Below, piece by piece: positions 21,405 to 31,528 of a stretch of DNA of 31,558 nucleotides (position 1 is the first letter of the stretch; the number at the start of each line of letters is the position of its first letter). The stretch covers positions 1 through 31,558 of the forward strand of contig CAKTMF010000015.1 of NCBI GenBank assembly GCA_934573855.1. The letters run 5' to 3'. This stretch comes from an uncultured Oscillospiraceae bacterium (lineage in GTDB: Bacteria > Bacillota > Clostridia > Oscillospirales > Oscillospiraceae). The notes under the pieces are model-generated. The model did no database searches. It was not told the origin of the DNA and saw nothing but the letters and a program-made list of their open reading frames with translations. A program made the position numbers and the translations under genes.

Positions 21405-22523
21405 TTAAATTTTGTCCCCGGCGCTCTCTTCGGCGGATCCGCCGGTCTTTTCCGTGTCCTTCTGGGGAGGCTTGCGCAGGTTGGGGTTCTTGAGAAAAAT
21501 GGCCGCCCACACGGCGAAAGCGATGACGAAGGCGATGACTATGCAGATGATCTTTATAACGCCGCTCGCGCCCGCGATCAGCACGGCCAGCAGCCCCAGC
21601 ACGGCGGAAATGCCGTACAGCACCGCCACGGCCTGCTTCTGGTTGAGACCCATGGCGAGGAGCCTGTGGTGGAAGTGGCCCTTGTCGGCGTGGAAGGGAC
21701 TTTGCCCGCGGAGGATACGGCGGCAGAAGGCGAAGGTCGTGTCCGCGAGGGGGATGGCCAGCGCCATGAGCGGAACGAGGAAGGTGATGAGCGTATGGAG
21801 CTTGAACAGGCCGATCATCGACATGACGGCCAGCACGAAGCCGAGAAACTGCGAGCCTACGTCGCCCATGAATATCTTCGCGGGGTTGAGGTTATAGGGG
21901 ATGAAGCCGAGGCATGCGCCCGTGAGCGCGCCGAGGACCACGGCCACTCCCGGCTCGGACACGAAGAGGGAGACGATCAGCATGGTGACCGAGCTTATCG
22001 CCGAAACGCCCACCGCGAGACCGTCCAGCCCGTCGATAAGGTTGACGGCGTTGGTGCAGCCCACGACCCACAGGAGCGTCAGCGGTATGGTGAGCCAGCC
22101 CACGGGGATGGTCATCGTATCGGAGAGAACGTTCGGGTTCGTGATGGCGTCAAAGACCACGCCGCAGCGGATAACGACCAGCGCCGCCACGATCTGCACG
22201 CTGAGCTTCACCCATGCGTTGAGGTTCACGATGTCGTCCACCGCGCCCATTCCGACGATGATGGTCGCTCCGATGAGCATGCCCATGATCTTGGTGTCCA
22301 TCTCGGAGAAAATGAGGATGGAGGCCAAAAAGCCCATGAATATCGCAAGTCCGCCCATGCGCGGGATGGGGTGGTTGTGTACGCGGCGCTCGTCCTTGGG
22401 CACGTCCATCGCGCCTATCGTCTCGGCAAACTTCTTCACCTGCGGGGTCATCACCAGCGAGATAACGAACGACAGAGCCGCCGCAAGCACTATCTTCAGC
22501 CACATGGCCATGTTAGGAAACAT
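21405..22523 (-). CDS. tagO: Undecaprenyl-phosphate GlcNAc-1-phosphate transferase (TagO/WecA type)
   Basis: A 372-residue polytopic membrane enzyme of the MraY/WecA/TagO superfamily, which transfers a sugar-1-phosphate from a UDP-sugar to undecaprenyl phosphate and starts teichoic acid or other glycopolymer synthesis. About ten to eleven hydrophobic segments are visible. Catalytic signatures are GAVDDIVNLN with D96-D97, NAVNLIDGLDGLA (158-170), FMGDVGSQFLGF (218-229) and ADKGHFHHRLL (279-289), the last being typical of the WecA/TagO rather than the MraY branch. The C-terminal tail is charged. GGGAGATAGAAAT precedes the ATG; an ATG five codons later is possible. It follows trpS by 23 bases. 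The symbol follows Gram-positive usage. Confidence 0.9.
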   Translation of the reverse strand: MFPNMAMWLKIVLAAALSFVISLVMTPQVKKFAETIGAMDVPKDERRVHNHPIPRMGGLAIFMGFLASILIFSEMDTKIMGMLIGATIIVGMGAVDDIVNLNAWVKLSVQIVAALVVIRCGVVFDAITNPNVLSDTMTIPVGWLTIPLTLLWVVGCTNAVNLIDGLDGLAVGVSAISSVTMLIVSLFVSEPGVAVVLGALTGACLGFIPYNLNPAKIFMGDVGSQFLGFVLAVMSMIGLFKLHTLITFLVPLMALAIPLADTTFAFCRRILRGQSPFHADKGHFHHRLLAMGLNQKQAVAVLYGISAVLGLLAVLIAGASGVIKIICIVIAFVIAFAVWAAIFLKNPNLRKPPQKDTEKTGGSAEESAGDKI

Positions 22524-22546
22524 ATTTCTATCTCCCGTAAATATTA

Positions 22547-23563
22547 TCAGAAGGGCTTTTCCACGAAGCCCACGCGCTTATAGACCTTGCGCAGGGTCTT
22601 GCGGGCGACATAGCTCGCCTTCTGCGCGCCCTCGGTGTAGACCTGCTGGAGGTACGCCTTGTCGGCTATCATGCGCTCGGCATTCTCGCGAATGGGACGC
22701 AGGGCCTCAATGACGGCGTCGCCGACGGCGGGCTTGAATTTGCCGTAGCCCTGTCCCTCGAACTCGCGCTCGATCTCCTCAAAGCTCCTGCCGGTGACTG
22801 AGGAGTAAATGCTCATGAGGTTCGCGACGCCCGGCTTCTCCTGCGGCGCGTAGCGGACGCAGTTTTCGGAGTCGGAGTCGGTGACGGCGCGCTTGAACTT
22901 GCGGCTTATCTCGTCCGGGGAGTCCATGAGGAACACGCAGCCCTGAGGGTCGGACTTGGACATCTTGGAGGTGGGCGTGCCGAGGCTCATGATACGCGCG
23001 CCGACCTTGGGGATATAGGGCTCGGGGACCTTGAAGGTCTCGCCGTAGAGGTTGTTGAAGCGGATGGCGATGTCGCGCGTCAGCTCGCAGTGCTGCTTCT
23101 GGTCCTCGCCCACGGGGACATAGTCGGCCTGATACAGCAGTATGTCCGCGGCCATGAGCGCGGGGTAGGTGAAGAGACCGCCGTTGATGTTGTCGGCGTT
23201 TTTGGCGCACTTGTCCTTGAACTGGGTCATGCGGCTCAGCTCGCCGAACATGGTGTAGCAGTTGAGTATCCAGCCAAGCTCCGCGTGTTCGTGGACGTGG
23301 CTCTGAAGGAAGAGTATGTTCTTCTCCGGGTCAAGGCCGCAGGCGATGTACTGCGCGAGCTGGTTGACGGAGCGGCGGCGCAGCTCGGCCGGGTTCTGGC
23401 GGACGGTGATGCTGTGCAGGTCGGCCATGAAGTAATAGCACTCAAACTCGTCGGCGAGGGCCGCCCAGTTCTTCACCGCGCCCAGATAGTTGCCCAGATG
23501 AAGGTCGCCGGAGGGCTGTATGCCGGAAAGCATTGTTTTTTTGGCGGGTGTGTTGTTGTCCAT
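22547..23563 (-). CDS. trpS: Tryptophanyl-tRNA synthetase
   Basis: A class I synthetase that charges tRNA-Trp. The 338-residue product has the HIGH-type motif PSGDLHLGN (17-25), the KMSKS motif (200-204), and the family regions YFMADLHSITVRQ, MTQFKDK and MAADILLYQADYVPVGEDQKQH. Length is normal for the bacterial enzyme (about 330-340). It is the first gene of a minus-strand pair with the TagO-like gene. Its leader is short (about 40-50 bases from the mapped promoter) and holds no room for a T-box. It diverges from gltX. GAGAGGTATTGAT precedes the ATG. Confidence 0.97.
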   Translation of the reverse strand: MDNNTPAKKTMLSGIQPSGDLHLGNYLGAVKNWAALADEFECYYFMADLHSITVRQNPAELRRRSVNQLAQYIACGLDPEKNILFLQSHVHEHAELGWILNCYTMFGELSRMTQFKDKCAKNADNINGGLFTYPALMAADILLYQADYVPVGEDQKQHCELTRDIAIRFNNLYGETFKVPEPYIPKVGARIMSLGTPTSKMSKSDPQGCVFLMDSPDEISRKFKRAVTDSDSENCVRYAPQEKPGVANLMSIYSSVTGRSFEEIEREFEGQGYGKFKPAVGDAVIEALRPIRENAERMIADKAYLQQVYTEGAQKASYVARKTLRKVYKRVGFVEKPF

Positions 23564-23614
23564 ATCAATACCTCTCTGTATGAAAAAGCAGTCGAGCCAT
23601 TTTTGCTTCCATAT

Positions 23615-23643
23615 ATTCTACCAAATTAACTTCGTCTTGACAA
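23615..23643 (-). promoter_or_regulatory. Promoter of trpS
   Basis: On the minus strand TTGTCA (23643-23638), a 17-base spacer and TAGAAT (23620-23615). Five of its six -35 bases are shared with the gltX promoter on the other strand. Confidence 0.78.
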
Positions 23644-23665
23644 CAGTAAAAATATAAAATAATAT
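23637..23665 (+). promoter_or_regulatory. Promoter of gltX
   Basis: Consensus TTGACA at 23637-23642, 17 bases, and TAATAT at 23660-23665, in an A/T-rich stretch. It overlaps the trpS promoter back to back. The start point should be near 23672, about 32 bases before the gltX ATG. Confidence 0.82.
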
Positions 23666-23703
23666 AGAAAAGCGATTTACCTGAAAAATCGGAGGAACAA
23701 TAA

Positions 23704-25179
23704 ATGAAGGACATGAAATGGTTCGAGGAGATGGAGGCGCGCATTCCCACCGGCGAGGTGCGCACCCGGTTCGCTCCCTCACCCACCGGATATATGCATG
23801 TGGGCAATCTCCGCACCGCGCTCTACACCTATCTCATCGCCCGCCACGCCGGCGGCAAATTCCTGCTTCGTATCGAGGACACCGACCAGGGCCGTCTTGT
23901 CGAGGGCGCGGTCGACGTCATCTACAAGACCATGCGCGAGTGCCACCTTGACCATGACGAGGGTCCGGACGTCGGCGGCCCCGTCGGCCCCTATGTGCAG
24001 ACCGAGCGCCGCCCGTTCTACAAGGAATACGCGGAGCTGCTCATCGAAAAGGGACATGCCTACCGCTGCTTCTGCGAAAAGAGCGAGAGCGAGGAGGATT
24101 CCGGCGAGTTTGACCGCGGGGACGACCCCTGCCGCTGCATGAGCCGCGAGGAGTCCGCCGCGCGCGCCGCCGCGGGCGAGCCCTACGTCATCCGCCAGCG
24201 TATCCCTCACGAGGGGACGACCACCTTCCACGACGAGATATTCGGTGACATCACCGTTGAGAACGCCACGCTCGACGATCAGGTACTCATAAAGCGCGAC
24301 GGGCTGCCCACCTATAACTTTGCCAACGTCATCGACGACCACCTGATGGGCATTACCCACGTCGTGCGCGGCAGCGAGTATCTCTCCTCCGCGCCCAAGT
24401 ACAACCTCCTTTACGAGGGCTTCGGCTGGAGCATTCCCAAGTATGTCCACTGCTCCCCCGTCATGCGCGATGCGCACAACAAGATGTCCAAGCGCCACGG
24501 CGACCCCTCCTATGAGGACCTTATCGCTCAGGGCTACCTCACCGACGCGGTCATCAACTATGTCGCGCTCCTCGGCTGGAGTCCCGGAGGCGAGCAGGAG
24601 ATATTCTCCATGGACGAGCTCAAGGCCGTCTTTGACATGAAGGGCATTTCCAAGTCTCCCGCCATCTTCGACATCGAAAAGCTCAGATACTTTAACAGCG
24701 CATACATCCGCGCCATGTCTCCGGAGGACTTCGCGAAGGCGGCGGAGCCGTTCATCCGCCGGAGCGTGAAGAACGAAAGGTACGATGCCGCGGCCATCGC
24801 CGCTCTTTTGCAGCAGCGCACCGAGGTCCTCACCGAGATACCCGAGAAGGTCGATTTCTTCGACGAGCTGCCCGAGTACGGCACCGAGCTATTTGTCCAC
24901 AAGAAGTCCAAGTCCGACGAGCAGAGCTCAAAGGAAATGCTCGAACGTATCATTCCCGTGCTCGAGGCTCTCCCCGTCTGGGACGACGAGAGCATAAAGG
25001 CCGCGATGGAGGAGCTTGCCCTCGCGCTTGAGGTCAGGAACGCCAAGGTCATGTGGCCCGTGCGTATCGCTGCGGCAGGCAAGGCCGTCACGCCCGGCGG
25101 CGCGGTGGAGATCTGCCGTATTCTGGGCAGGGAGGAAACTCTTCGCCGTCTCAACATCGCGCTTGAAAAGCTGGCATAA
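23704..25179 (+). CDS. gltX: Glutamyl-tRNA synthetase
   Basis: A class I synthetase of 491 residues that charges tRNA-Glu, and in many clostridia also tRNA-Gln for later amidation. Key motifs are FAPSPTGYMHVGN (23-35), LRIEDTD (55-61) and KMSKRHG (260-266). Two Cys pairs, CFC (122, 124) and CRC (143, 145), lie in the acceptor-binding insertion where zinc binds in some family members. Cutting at the anticodon-binding C-terminal half gives typical all-helical sequence. GGAGGAACAATAA precedes the ATG at 23704; ATG 23713 is less likely. Whether it discriminates tRNA-Gln cannot be told by eye. Confidence 0.97.
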   Translation: MKDMKWFEEMEARIPTGEVRTRFAPSPTGYMHVGNLRTALYTYLIARHAGGKFLLRIEDTDQGRLVEGAVDVIYKTMRECHLDHDEGPDVGGPVGPYVQTERRPFYKEYAELLIEKGHAYRCFCEKSESEEDSGEFDRGDDPCRCMSREESAARAAAGEPYVIRQRIPHEGTTTFHDEIFGDITVENATLDDQVLIKRDGLPTYNFANVIDDHLMGITHVVRGSEYLSSAPKYNLLYEGFGWSIPKYVHCSPVMRDAHNKMSKRHGDPSYEDLIAQGYLTDAVINYVALLGWSPGGEQEIFSMDELKAVFDMKGISKSPAIFDIEKLRYFNSAYIRAMSPEDFAKAAEPFIRRSVKNERYDAAAIAALLQQRTEVLTEIPEKVDFFDELPEYGTELFVHKKSKSDEQSSKEMLERIIPVLEALPVWDDESIKAAMEELALALEVRNAKVMWPVRIAAAGKAVTPGGAVEICRILGREETLRRLNIALEKLA

Positions 25180-25195
25180 TTTTCATTAATAATCG

Positions 25196-25231
25196 CGCCC
25201 CGTCCGGCCAATGCTAAAGCCGAACGGGGCG
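25196..25231 (+). terminator. Terminator after gltX
   Basis: CGCCCCGT pairs with ACGGGGCG, with an inner CGGC/GCCG, followed by TTTCTGCG. It starts 16 bases after the gltX stop. The T tract is short. Confidence 0.75.
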
Positions 25232-25321
25232 TTTCTGCGCGTCACAGCGCGCGGGCGGCGCGAAATGCCGCCGGATCCGCCCCGTTCGACTTCAAGTAAA
25301 AACACCGCACGGAGGAGCGTT

Positions 25322-26590
25322 ATGAAGGGAAAAACGGGAAAGCTTTTATGTATCTATGCCTGCGCGGCGATAGCGGTGCTGGGGCTGTACGCGGGGCTGA
25401 GCCGCAGCAGGCTCTCGGACTTTCGCCTTGCGGCGCGCTACAGCTCGAGCCGCGCGTTTGAGGAGACCGTCGGCGCGGTGGGAAATCTGAGCCTCGCGCT
25501 GAGAAAGAGCCTCTACGCCACCGACAGCGGCATGTGCTGCCGCATATGCTCCGACGTGTACGCCGACGCGCGCGCCGCCGAGACCGCCATGGCCACCCTG
25601 CCCTTCTCCACCGTGGAGATGGCGCGGATATCCGGCTTTTTGGGAGTCGCGGGCGACTACGCCTACTCGCTCTGCCCCGAGGCCGCCGCAAACGGCTTCA
25701 GCGACGAGCAGCGCAGCGCGCTCTATGACATGTCCGCCGCAGCAGAGGAATTTGCCGTGGCTCTCAGCGAAATGCAGGGAAGCATCACCGACGGCACCAT
25801 AACCATGGATACGCGGGAGGTGCGTATCGAGAACGTGGGCGAGGCGGCCCAGCAGACGAAGCTCAGCGAACAGCTGAGCGAGTATGAGGAGAGCTTTGCC
25901 GCTCCCGCGGCGCTAAAATACGACGGACGCTACGGCGCGAGAGACGGGGAGGAGACCGCGCAGAAAACCCCTGAGGAACTCAAAAAGACCGCAGCGGACT
26001 TCCTCGGCGTGGGCGAGGCGTCGCTCGATCTTAAGTACGAGTATTCCGGCGAGGACTCCCGCCGGTGCTACTCCTGCCGCGGAGTCGAGGTGTGCGTGGA
26101 TTCGCGCGGCGTCGTGAGCATGGGCAGCGACAGGATAATAGGCGATGCGGTGCTTGACGCCGCCGAGGCGGAGAAGGCCGCGGGCGAATTTCTGGAGCAG
26201 CACGGCTATGACGGCCTTGAGCTAACCGCCCGGTCGCAGAACGGCGGTGCGGCGGTGTTCACCTACGCGCAGCTCATGGGCGACGCGCTGTGTCTCAACA
26301 GGACGCTCACCGTGTCCGTCGCGCTGGACGACGGCAGCATTTACTCCTTCCGCGCGGACGGCTACGAGCCGGAGCCGGCGGAGATAGCATGGCCGGAGGG
26401 CGAGATATATACCTCCGTGCAGCAGCCGGAGGGGCTGACTCTCGGCGAGGTGCGCCCCGTGGTCATCGAAAGCGCCGGCGGCCGCGATCTCGCCTGCTGG
26501 GAGATGGCTTATACCGACGAGGACGGCCGGGGAGTCGTCATCTACGTCGACGCCGAATCCGGCCTTCAAAGAGACATTGTGATAAAATAA
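25322..26590 (+). CDS. ypeB: Spore germination protein YpeB
   Basis: A 422-residue protein of the YpeB family, which in Bacillus protects and localises the cortex-lytic enzyme SleB in spores. I place the start at ATG 25322, where CGGAGGAGCGTT precedes MKGKTGKLLCIYACAAIAVLGLYAG, a short basic lead and one membrane anchor (about 8-25); the frame is open upstream but non-conserved. The middle contains FEETVGAVGNLSLALRKSLYATDSGMCCRICSDVY and the FLGVAGDYAYSL block, both family signatures. The C-terminal half carries PepSY-like repeats ending DEDGRGVVIYVDAESGLQRDI. sleB normally lies directly upstream; here gltX does. No clear sporulation-type promoter was seen in the 90 bases upstream. Confidence 0.85.
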   Translation: MKGKTGKLLCIYACAAIAVLGLYAGLSRSRLSDFRLAARYSSSRAFEETVGAVGNLSLALRKSLYATDSGMCCRICSDVYADARAAETAMATLPFSTVEMARISGFLGVAGDYAYSLCPEAAANGFSDEQRSALYDMSAAAEEFAVALSEMQGSITDGTITMDTREVRIENVGEAAQQTKLSEQLSEYEESFAAPAALKYDGRYGARDGEETAQKTPEELKKTAADFLGVGEASLDLKYEYSGEDSRRCYSCRGVEVCVDSRGVVSMGSDRIIGDAVLDAAEAEKAAGEFLEQHGYDGLELTARSQNGGAAVFTYAQLMGDALCLNRTLTVSVALDDGSIYSFRADGYEPEPAEIAWPEGEIYTSVQQPEGLTLGEVRPVVIESAGGRDLACWEMAYTDEDGRGVVIYVDAESGLQRDIVIK

Positions 26591-26614
26591 CGGACCGCTG
26601 AGGTCATTTCCGTC

Positions 26615-26644
26615 GGCGAGGGGGCGCGGCCGCGCCCCCTCGCC
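26615..26644 (+). terminator. Terminator after ypeB
   Basis: A perfect 30-base palindrome with 15-base arms GGCGAGGGGGCGCGG/CCGCGCCCCCTCGCC, followed by ATTTTC, 24 bases after the stop. Confidence 0.85.
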
Positions 26645-26654
26645 ATTTTCCCCG

Positions 26655-26683
26655 TTGCCGCAAGAGGGCTTTTGTGCTATAAT
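26655..26683 (+). promoter_or_regulatory. Promoter of the DUF4317 gene
   Basis: TTGCCG at 26655-26660, 17 bases, and TATAAT at 26678-26683 with TGC just before it (an extended -10). It lies directly after the ypeB terminator, 37 bases before the ATG. Confidence 0.8.
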
Positions 26684-26720
26684 CACCCTCCGAAATACAT
26701 CACGAAGGAGCAGGCAGAGC

Positions 26721-27857
26721 ATGAACAGCAAGGAACTTGGCGAGATTCGCCGCCGCATACGCCCGGAGCGCAGCGCCATACGGCACATATACGGCTGCTA
26801 CGTCAACGGAGCGAAGGAGATAATCTCCTATGTGGACGAGTCCATGGGGCTTATGAGCAAGGAGGAGAGCGAGGAGTATCTGACTCTCCTGCGCAAGTCT
26901 CTCTCCGGCACGCTGGGGCGCAGTCTCATGGAGATATCCTTTGCCACGAAGCAGGTCATGGACAGCGACGAACACAGGCTCCTCTCCGCGCTCAGGCGCA
27001 CGAAGCTTGAGGACGCGGCACTGAGGGACGAGTTCTACAAATGCGTCATCGGCGCGCTCGACATGGAGGACTCGAACTATCTCATCCTCCTCGCGAACGA
27101 CAACTACGACGTCCCCCACCGCGGAAAGGACGGGCAGTACATCGAGGACGGCGACAGCGTGTTCAGCTACATACTCTGCTGCATATGCCCGGTGAAGTCG
27201 GGCAAGGCCGCGCTGGGCTTCAGCTCGGACGAGAACCGCTTCCACTCCTGCGCCGTCAACCAGATCGTCTCCTCTCCGGAGCTGGGCTTCATGTTCCCCG
27301 CCTTTGACGACCGCGCCGCGAATATCTACGCCGCGCTCTTCTACTCCCGCAGCGCCGAGGTCATACACCAGGAGTTCATCGACGCCGTGTTCAGGACCGA
27401 CGTCCCCATGTCCCCCGTCCGCCAGCGCGAGGCGTTCAGCGAGGCTCTCAGCGCCGCGCTCGAGCAGGAGTGCAGCTACGGCGTCGTGCAGTCCGTCCAC
27501 GAGCAGCTCTCCGAGCGTATCGAGCTGCACCGCGAGAGCAAGGACCCGGAACAGCTGCGCATTACCGTGGACGAGGTCGCGGACATCCTCGAGAGCAGCG
27601 GCATGAGCGCCGAGCGCGCCGGGAGCTTCGCCGAGAAGTGCGGCGAGGAGTTCGGAAAGGACGCGGAGCTTACCCCCATGAACATCATCGACGCCAAGCA
27701 CTTCGAGGTCTGCACCCCGGAGGTGACGGTGAAGGTCGACCCGAAGTACAGCGCCCTCATCAGCACCCGCGTTATCGACGGACGGCGCTACATCCTCATC
27801 CCCGCCGACGGCGGCGTCGAGGTCAACGGCATAAGCGTCACCATCCCCGAGGAATAA
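26721..27857 (+). CDS. DUF4317-family protein
   Basis: A 378-residue cytosolic protein that I place in DUF4317, a family common in clostridia and without known function. Family-like features are the start MNSKELGEIRRRIRPERSAIRHIYGCYVNGAKEIISYVDESM by its key residues (K-E---IR------D----I-GCYVN---EI), the LFYSRSAEVIHQEFIDAVF block near 204-223 and the C-terminal SALISTRVIDGRRYILIPADGGVEVNGI. The start ATG 26721 follows GAAGGAG at about 10 bases; codons further upstream fall inside the promoter. It is monocistronic, ended by a terminator shared with clpB. No catalytic motif was visible. Confidence 0.88.
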   Translation: MNSKELGEIRRRIRPERSAIRHIYGCYVNGAKEIISYVDESMGLMSKEESEEYLTLLRKSLSGTLGRSLMEISFATKQVMDSDEHRLLSALRRTKLEDAALRDEFYKCVIGALDMEDSNYLILLANDNYDVPHRGKDGQYIEDGDSVFSYILCCICPVKSGKAALGFSSDENRFHSCAVNQIVSSPELGFMFPAFDDRAANIYAALFYSRSAEVIHQEFIDAVFRTDVPMSPVRQREAFSEALSAALEQECSYGVVQSVHEQLSERIELHRESKDPEQLRITVDEVADILESSGMSAERAGSFAEKCGEEFGKDAELTPMNIIDAKHFEVCTPEVTVKVDPKYSALISTRVIDGRRYILIPADGGVEVNGISVTIPEE

Positions 27858-27877
27858 AATTCCATAAACGTAAAAAA

Positions 27878-27911
27878 TTCCCTGCCTCCGGACGGCGCCG
27901 GCGGCAGGGAA
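27878..27911. terminator. Bidirectional terminator between DUF4317 gene and clpB
   Basis: TTCCCTGCC (27878-27886) pairs with GGCAGGGAA (27903-27911) around a GC-rich loop. Six T follow shortly on the plus strand (27915-27920), and six T follow the stem on the minus strand, so both convergent genes can end here. Confidence 0.88.
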
Positions 27912-27957
27912 CACTTTTTTCTTTTCCGGAGGGAGAAAGCTCCCGCCCGTTATGATC

Positions 27958-30537
<2,580 letters not shown>

Positions 30538-30557
30538 GGTGTTCTCCTTTCCAAGGA

Positions 30558-31205
30558 TCAGATGTGTACCGGCACGCTGAGCATGTGGGAGTAGTAGGCG
30601 GCCTCGACCTCGTGAGAGTCGAGCCGGCCGGTGAGATGATCCTTCATGAGTCTGTCAAAGAGCGTGATATACTCCGAGAGTGCCGAGGCAAGCTCCTCCG
30701 CGGTGCAGTTCTTATCCGGCGCGGCAAGGCTCCGGACGAATTTGCCGTCGTAGAGGGCGTAGCTGTGCTTCGCGCCCGTGCGGGGGGCGAGGTGCAGGTC
30801 CTCGATGTGCTTCCACAGCCTGAAAAACTCCGTCATGGCGTTGATGAGCGCCGGGGACTGGGTGCGGAACATCACCGAAAGCTCGCCGATGTCCTCTCCA
30901 GCGCCGCGGTACAGCTCCACCTCGTACTTGATGGTGGGGCGGTATTTGTACTCCAGCGAGCTTTTGAGCGACATGGAAAAGCTGTTGGGCGCGAAAAACG
31001 GCACCAGCTCGCGTGAGGGCCTCATCAGCTGGTCGACGGCGGAGAGAACATCGTTTATCCGCCGCTCCGGCGTGGTGTAGTCAACATACTCCGCGAGGAT
31101 CTGGTTGATGAGGTTCGAGCGGTTGGTCCCCATGCGGTGGGCCAGCGCGTCGACCTCGCGCACAACCTCGTCGTTGAGCATCAGGCTGTATAATGTCTTT
31201 TTCAT
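30558..31205 (-). CDS. Ribbon-helix-helix (CopG-type) protein, likely regulator of clpB operon
   Basis: A 215-residue protein. Residues 1-45 form a ribbon-helix-helix DNA-binding domain: MKKTLYSLMLNDEVVREVDALAHRMGTNRSNLINQILAEYV, with a beta strand, then helix-turn-helix with RSNLINQIL as the usual second helix. The rest (about 50-215) is a domain I do not recognise, with mixed beta and helices, including YRPTIKYEVELYRG and a conserved-looking LYDGKFVRSL. I choose the ATG at 31205 because AGGAG lies ten bases upstream; a GTG at 31214 is only one base from that site. It is first in an operon with clpB. A regulator of clpB or of itself is the natural guess, not proven. Confidence 0.82.
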   Translation of the reverse strand: MKKTLYSLMLNDEVVREVDALAHRMGTNRSNLINQILAEYVDYTTPERRINDVLSAVDQLMRPSRELVPFFAPNSFSMSLKSSLEYKYRPTIKYEVELYRGAGEDIGELSVMFRTQSPALINAMTEFFRLWKHIEDLHLAPRTGAKHSYALYDGKFVRSLAAPDKNCTAEELASALSEYITLFDRLMKDHLTGRLDSHEVEAAYYSHMLSVPVHI

Positions 31206-31238
31206 CGCGATCACGCTCCTGACTTATTTCTTGAGTAT

Positions 31239-31267
31239 ATAATATACCCACTCTGCAAATTTGTCAA
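31239..31267 (-). promoter_or_regulatory. Promoter of the RHH-clpB operon with overlapping operator
   Basis: On the minus strand, consensus TTGACA (31267-31262), 17 bases and TATTAT (31244-31239). A 13-base perfect inverted repeat GTATAT-A-ATATAC (31235-31247) covers the -10, as expected for repression by a dimeric ribbon-helix-helix protein. Confidence 0.75.
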
Positions 31268-31323
31268 GAGATATATATAAAAAATTAAACGAATTATATA
31301 AACAAATTTTGAAAAATCCCGGC

Positions 31324-31352
31324 TTGATTTTTTGCTCCGTATTGGATATAAT
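31324..31352 (+). promoter_or_regulatory. Promoter of tRNA-Ser
   Basis: TTGATT at 31324-31329, 17 bases and TATAAT at 31347-31352. The start point should be near 31359, seven bases before the tRNA. Confidence 0.7.
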
Positions 31353-31365
31353 GTCAGAGCAATAA

Positions 31366-31407
31366 GGAGCGGTATCGAAGTGGTTATAACGGCCCTGACT
31401 CGAAATC
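31366..31407 (+). tRNA. tRNA-Ser(CGA), 5' half only; probably interrupted
   Basis: Bases 31366-31407 fit the first half of a tRNA-Ser: acceptor strand GGAGCGG, TA, D stem TCG with CGG, C26, anticodon-stem strand CCTGA, and loop CTCGAAA with anticodon CGA at 31401-31403. From 31408 the fit fails. The 3' anticodon strand should read TCAGG and reads TCGAG, no GGTTCGAAT T-arm follows, and no CCGCTCC acceptor strand follows. The break falls just after the anticodon loop, as expected if recombination by an integrase replaced the 3' half. A far weak pairing (CCGCTTT at 31462-31468) could mimic the acceptor but needs a V arm far too long. Confidence 0.7.
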
Positions 31408-31412
31408 GAGTC
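31397..31412. other. Candidate recombination core at the tRNA break
   Basis: GACTCGA and TCGAGTC form a 7-base inverted repeat around two A residues, sitting on the anticodon loop and the point where the tRNA sequence fails. Tyrosine integrases that use tRNA anticodon loops cut within such small palindromic cores. No integrase gene is inside the window to support it. Confidence 0.4.
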
Positions 31413-31468
31413 GGTCGCTTTCCGGGGTGACCTCGCAAACCCTTGAGACTTCGGGCTTCTTCCGCTTT

Positions 31469-31528
31469 TCTACACTTTTTTAAAACTGAATATCTACGGT
31501 TTTTCTACGCTTTGTCTACGATTTCTAC
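31469..31528 (+). repeat. Five TCTAC direct repeats
   Basis: TCTAC occurs at 31469, 31493, 31504, 31515 and 31524; the last four are 11, 11 and 9 bases apart, near one helical turn. The flanks vary but are T-rich (TTTCTACGC type). Short direct repeats at this spacing resemble integrase arm-binding sites next to an attachment core. Confidence 0.6.

Noticed and set aside
20383..21510. Frame of 375 codons on the minus strand
   Set aside because: It spans the three small plus-strand genes and a terminator, and has no domain or binding site. The plus-strand genes have proper spacing and binding sites.
31215..31360. CIRCE or CtsR control site for clpB
   Set aside because: Neither the TTAGCACTC/GAGTGCTAA pair nor GGTCAAA heptads occur upstream of the RHH-clpB unit.
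31366..31468. A complete but unusual tRNA-Ser
   Set aside because: An acceptor pairing with CCGCTTT is possible only with two wobble pairs, a variable arm of over 30 bases and no T loop. A 5' half is the simpler reading.
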